A stretch of 64,000 nucleotides of DNA from UBA9339 sp964535195. GTDB lineage: Bacteria; Pseudomonadota; Gammaproteobacteria; UBA9339. Below the pieces are notes generated by a model. The model saw only the letters and a program-made list of their open reading frames with translations, had not been told where the DNA came from and ran no database searches. A program made the position numbers and the translations under genes. Where the stretch lies: positions 1 through 64,000 of the forward strand of contig CAZHSI010000007.1 of NCBI GenBank assembly GCA_964535195.1. The letters run 5' to 3'. Positions 63,133-64,000 of this stretch are shown in pieces (position 1 is the stretch's first letter; every line of letters starts with the position of its first letter).

Positions 63133-63375
63133 AAAGGAAATGAGGATTGGTGGATGGGAGAGCTGAGTGGTAATAGAGTTCTTTCCAAACCTACGTCTTT
63201 TGTCATACTACTGCGTTGCACATTCGCTCGCAATGCTCATTTACCTAGAAGTAAACCCCGCTTGCTCACTTCATGTGCGTCTTGTATTATGCCAAAATAC
63301 TTGGTTTGGAAAGAACTCTAATGTAGGTTGGGTGCCATCAAGGCTTTTGCAATCCACTTTTTCAGCGACTTCATA
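63133..63375 (+). pseudogene. broken duplicate of the SH3 tail of the ART-SH3 gene
   Basis: Bases 63133-63174 and 63323-63375 are nearly identical to 60998-61093, the end of the ART-SH3 gene: KGNEDWWMGELSGN, then VGWVPSRLLQSTFSATS and a stop. The two parts are separated by a 145-base insert. Everything upstream of the SH3 tail is missing, so this is only a fragment. It shows duplication of this tail downstream of the SET gene and later disruption. Confidence 0.85.
63175..63319. mobile_element. 145-bp MITE-like insertion
   Basis: AGAGTTCTTTCCAAACC (63175-63191) and GGTTTGGAAAGAACTCT (63303-63319) are perfect 17-bp terminal inverted repeats. AAT flanks both sides (63172-63174 and 63320-63322) as a 3-bp target duplication. 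The intact copy of the sequence at 61030 onwards shows the empty site with a single AAT. It has no coding capacity, so it needs a transposase in trans. A part (63283-63304) resembles repeats at 19705 and 45358. Confidence 0.88.
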
Positions 63376-63396
63376 GAAGTATCAAGCCTTTGCTCC

Positions 63397-64000
63397 TTAC
63401 AAGGCCACAAAAGATAAATCAGCGACCAACATAAAGAGATTTTGAATTGAGCGCAGCAGCGCTAAGCGGTTCAAACGTATTTTTTTGTTATCAACCATGA
63501 CCATGACCGCATCAAAAAAGGCGCCTAACGGTTCTTTTAATTTAAGGAGTTCTGATAAAATTTCGGCATATTTCTCGTCTTGTTTAAACGCGAGAATAAG
63601 CTTAGTTTTTTCTGCCAGCACCATCGCGAGATTTTGTTCAGCAGTTTCAAGAGGGAGGTCCGGATTAAATTTTAAATTTTCCGAAAATTCAGCTTTATCT
63701 AAAATATTTTTAATTCTTTTATACATGGCAGCAAGGTCGGTTGCTTCTGGTTGCTGGATAAAATAGTCTACCGCATTAAATCTTTTGGTGAAATCCAAAA
63801 GATCAGTTGGTGTGCAAGCAAGGATAGCGCGAAACACACTGGTGTTTTTATTTCGTTCGGCATAGATTGAATGGAGCCGCTCGTAAATAAAGTCCAGGAT
63901 TTTGGCAATTAATTCTTCTTTATTATCGACGATGTTTTTATAGGAAAGATAAGATTGTTCCAGGGCTTCTTTTAAATCAAGAGTAAGATCTTTCTCCAGG
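63397..64000 (-). CDS. glyS: glycyl-tRNA synthetase beta subunit (C-terminal part)
   Basis: This is the C-terminal end of the bacterial alpha2-beta2 glycyl-tRNA synthetase beta chain, which binds tRNA-Gly. Visible residues run from LEKDLTLDLKEAL through DFIYERLHSIYAE and FNAVDYFIQQPEA to LLRSIQNLFMLVADLSFVAL before the stop. The frame continues open past the window edge, so the start lies beyond 64000. The AVDYF, FFDAVMVM and NRLALL segments are typical of GlyS C-termini. Confidence 0.92.
   Translation of the reverse strand, partial: LEKDLTLDLKEALEQSYLSYKNIVDNKEELIAKILDFIYERLHSIYAERNKNTSVFRAILACTPTDLLDFTKRFNAVDYFIQQPEATDLAAMYKRIKNILDKAEFSENLKFNPDLPLETAEQNLAMVLAEKTKLILAFKQDEKYAEILSELLKLKEPLGAFFDAVMVMVDNKKIRLNRLALLRSIQNLFMLVADLSFVAL

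Noticed and set aside
1..64000. CRISPR arrays
   Set aside because: No regularly spaced identical repeats of 24-40 bases were seen; the only short repeats found are dispersed and unequal in spacing.

Overview
The window looks like the chromosomal origin region of an AT-rich gammaproteobacterium. The basis is GlnS beside GltX, PmbA, TtcA, the heptosyltransferase WaaC and GmhB, the dnaA-dnaN-recF-gyrB block, and the rpmH-rnpA-yidD-yidC-mnmE block. Several proteins point to life with a eukaryotic host, as in Legionella/Coxiella relatives: an ADP-ribosyltransferase fused to a eukaryotic-type SH3 domain, a SET-domain protein with an ankyrin-like tail, and four unrecognised small or helical proteins. 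The lineage is an inference; no rRNA gene is present.

Layout. 0.3-31 kb is mostly housekeeping. It holds clpB behind a sigma-32-type promoter, cls, pssA-nadC, a membrane FKBP, an amino-acid permease, a thiol-redox pair, a transglutaminase-like protein, tRNA-Lys, clpX-lon-pmbA, gltX, tRNA-Val, waaC, ttcA, a secreted beta-propeller protein, glnS, an effector-like protein, feoAB, a rhomboid protease and gmhB. 30.7-39.3 kb is an anaerobic redox island, all on the minus strand: a five-gene [FeFe]-hydrogenase operon (NuoE-like, PAS-bearing sensory-type hydrogenase, SpoIIE-type phosphatase, NuoE-like, group-B-like hydrogenase), then adhE and rex. Palindromes resembling Rex operators lie in front of both transcription units, and a 52-bp direct repeat flanks the hydrogenase operon.

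39.8-41.4 kb holds a double-glycine-leader, cysteine-rich peptide gene and a decayed insertion sequence. 41.7-58.1 kb is the replication region: dnaA-dnaN-recF (with a perfect parS inside recF), two inserted helical-repeat genes, gyrB, ackA-pta, an effector-like paralog, tsaC, then mnmE-yidC-yidD-rnpA-rpmH. An AT-rich gap with DnaA-box-like sites follows at 58.2-58.4 kb. 58.5-63.4 kb carries a universal stress protein, the ART-SH3 gene, the SET gene, and a broken copy of the SH3 tail interrupted by a 145-bp MITE-like element. glyS runs off the right edge.

Taken together, AdhE, Pta-AckA, two [FeFe] hydrogenases and Rex describe fermentative disposal of reducing power as ethanol, acetate and possibly H2, sensed through the NADH/NAD+ ratio. 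FeoAB would supply ferrous iron. This suggests an anaerobic, host-associated gammaproteobacterium. The hydrogenase maturases HydE, HydF and HydG are not in this window. Small dispersed repeats recur in the intergenic gaps.
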